Of a stretch of DNA of 13,479 bases, positions 13,278 to 13,479 are shown one piece after another (position 1 is the first letter of the stretch; each line of letters begins with the position of its first letter). Under the pieces are notes generated by a model. It was given only the letters and a program-made list of their open reading frames with translations, searched no databases and had not been told where the DNA came from. Source of the stretch: an uncultured Prevotella sp. (GTDB lineage Bacteria > Bacteroidota > Bacteroidia > Bacteroidales > Bacteroidaceae). The translations under genes and the position numbers were made by a program. Location of the stretch: positions 1-13,479 of the forward strand of contig URLQ01000076.1 of assembly GCA_900548745.1 (NCBI GenBank), in the 5' to 3' direction.

Positions 13278-13479
13278 TTATGCGTTCTTCCTCAACGGAT
13301 TGAAGAGGTCGAATGATGCGTCCCAGTCTTTCCATACAGGTTCGCGTCCCAGTTCGCGCAGTCGCTTGTCGATGACCTTTGCCGTGCGTTCGTCGCTAAC
13401 GCTGAACTGCTCAAGAGCCTGAGGATAAGTATGGTAGCCGCCGGGGTTCACCTTCGATTCGGCAGACATGGTGGTTACG
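13278..13479 (-). CDS. 3' end of an unrecognised gene (cut by window edge)
   Basis: The frame is open from the right edge of the window to a TAA at 13278, giving 66 or more residues ending FDLFNPLRKNA. An ATG at 13469 (MSAESKVNPGGY) could be the start of a small protein, but the three codons before it are also open and no promoter or ribosome binding site is visible, so a C-terminal fragment of a longer protein is as likely. The piece is hydrophilic, with a basic helix (ERTAKVIDKRLRELG) and a Trp-rich tail (PVWKDWDASFDLF). I do not recognise the family. A perfect hairpin terminator follows. Confidence 0.6.
   Translation of the reverse strand, partial: VTTMSAESKVNPGGYHTYPQALEQFSVSDERTAKVIDKRLRELGREPVWKDWDASFDLFNPLRKNA

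Overview
The window looks like chromosome of a Bacteroidales bacterium, most likely Prevotella or a close relative. The evidence is direct: almost every gene starts behind a Bacteroidetes-type -7 box (TAnnTTTG) rather than a sigma70 box, most leaders lack a Shine-Dalgarno sequence, and the proteins (RavA/ViaA pair, beta-carbonic anhydrase, secreted prolyl oligopeptidase, IS1380-type transposase, DUF3990/DUF3791 cassette) read as Bacteroidales versions. No rRNA, tRNA or CRISPR array was seen.

Layout. 1-~428: 5' part of an IS1380-family insertion sequence whose transposase runs off the left edge. 501-662: a 73-bp promoter-bearing repeat, tandemly duplicated, in front of a rubredoxin gene (762-923) with a strong terminator. 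1118-1666 (minus): a conserved protein of unknown function. 1790-3904: an exported prolyl oligopeptidase with intact catalytic triad and its own terminator. 4025-8482 (minus): a tightly packed group, transcribed as beta-carbonic anhydrase, AlkD-like DNA glycosylase, RavA-type MoxR ATPase, ViaA-type VWA protein. Its promoter lies in another copy of the repeat found upstream of rubredoxin.

8483-12441 is the accessory part. It begins with a promoter followed by about 265 nt of strongly structured, apparently non-coding RNA ending in a T-run (8673-8940). Next come a perfect 12-bp inverted repeat and a two-gene unit: an EcoRI-family N6-adenine methyltransferase, and a DUF262 (DGQQR) protein with a C-terminal HNH nuclease domain. 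This resembles a restriction-modification unit in which a DUF262-HNH protein takes the place of a classical restriction enzyme. Downstream on the other strand is a three-gene cassette with 4-bp overlaps (small unknown protein, DUF3791, DUF3990 ADP-ribosyltransferase-like), which looks like a toxin-antitoxin-type module.

The right end returns to ordinary genes: a nitroreductase (12560-13096, minus) with a tiny overlapping leader ORF and a possible operator, and the 3' end of an unrecognised gene with a 16-bp perfect hairpin terminator. The most interesting points are the promoter repeat with a covarying hairpin, the structured RNA beside the methyltransferase/DUF262-HNH pair, and that pair itself. 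Functional calls for the RNA and the two-gene unit are inference; no searches were possible.
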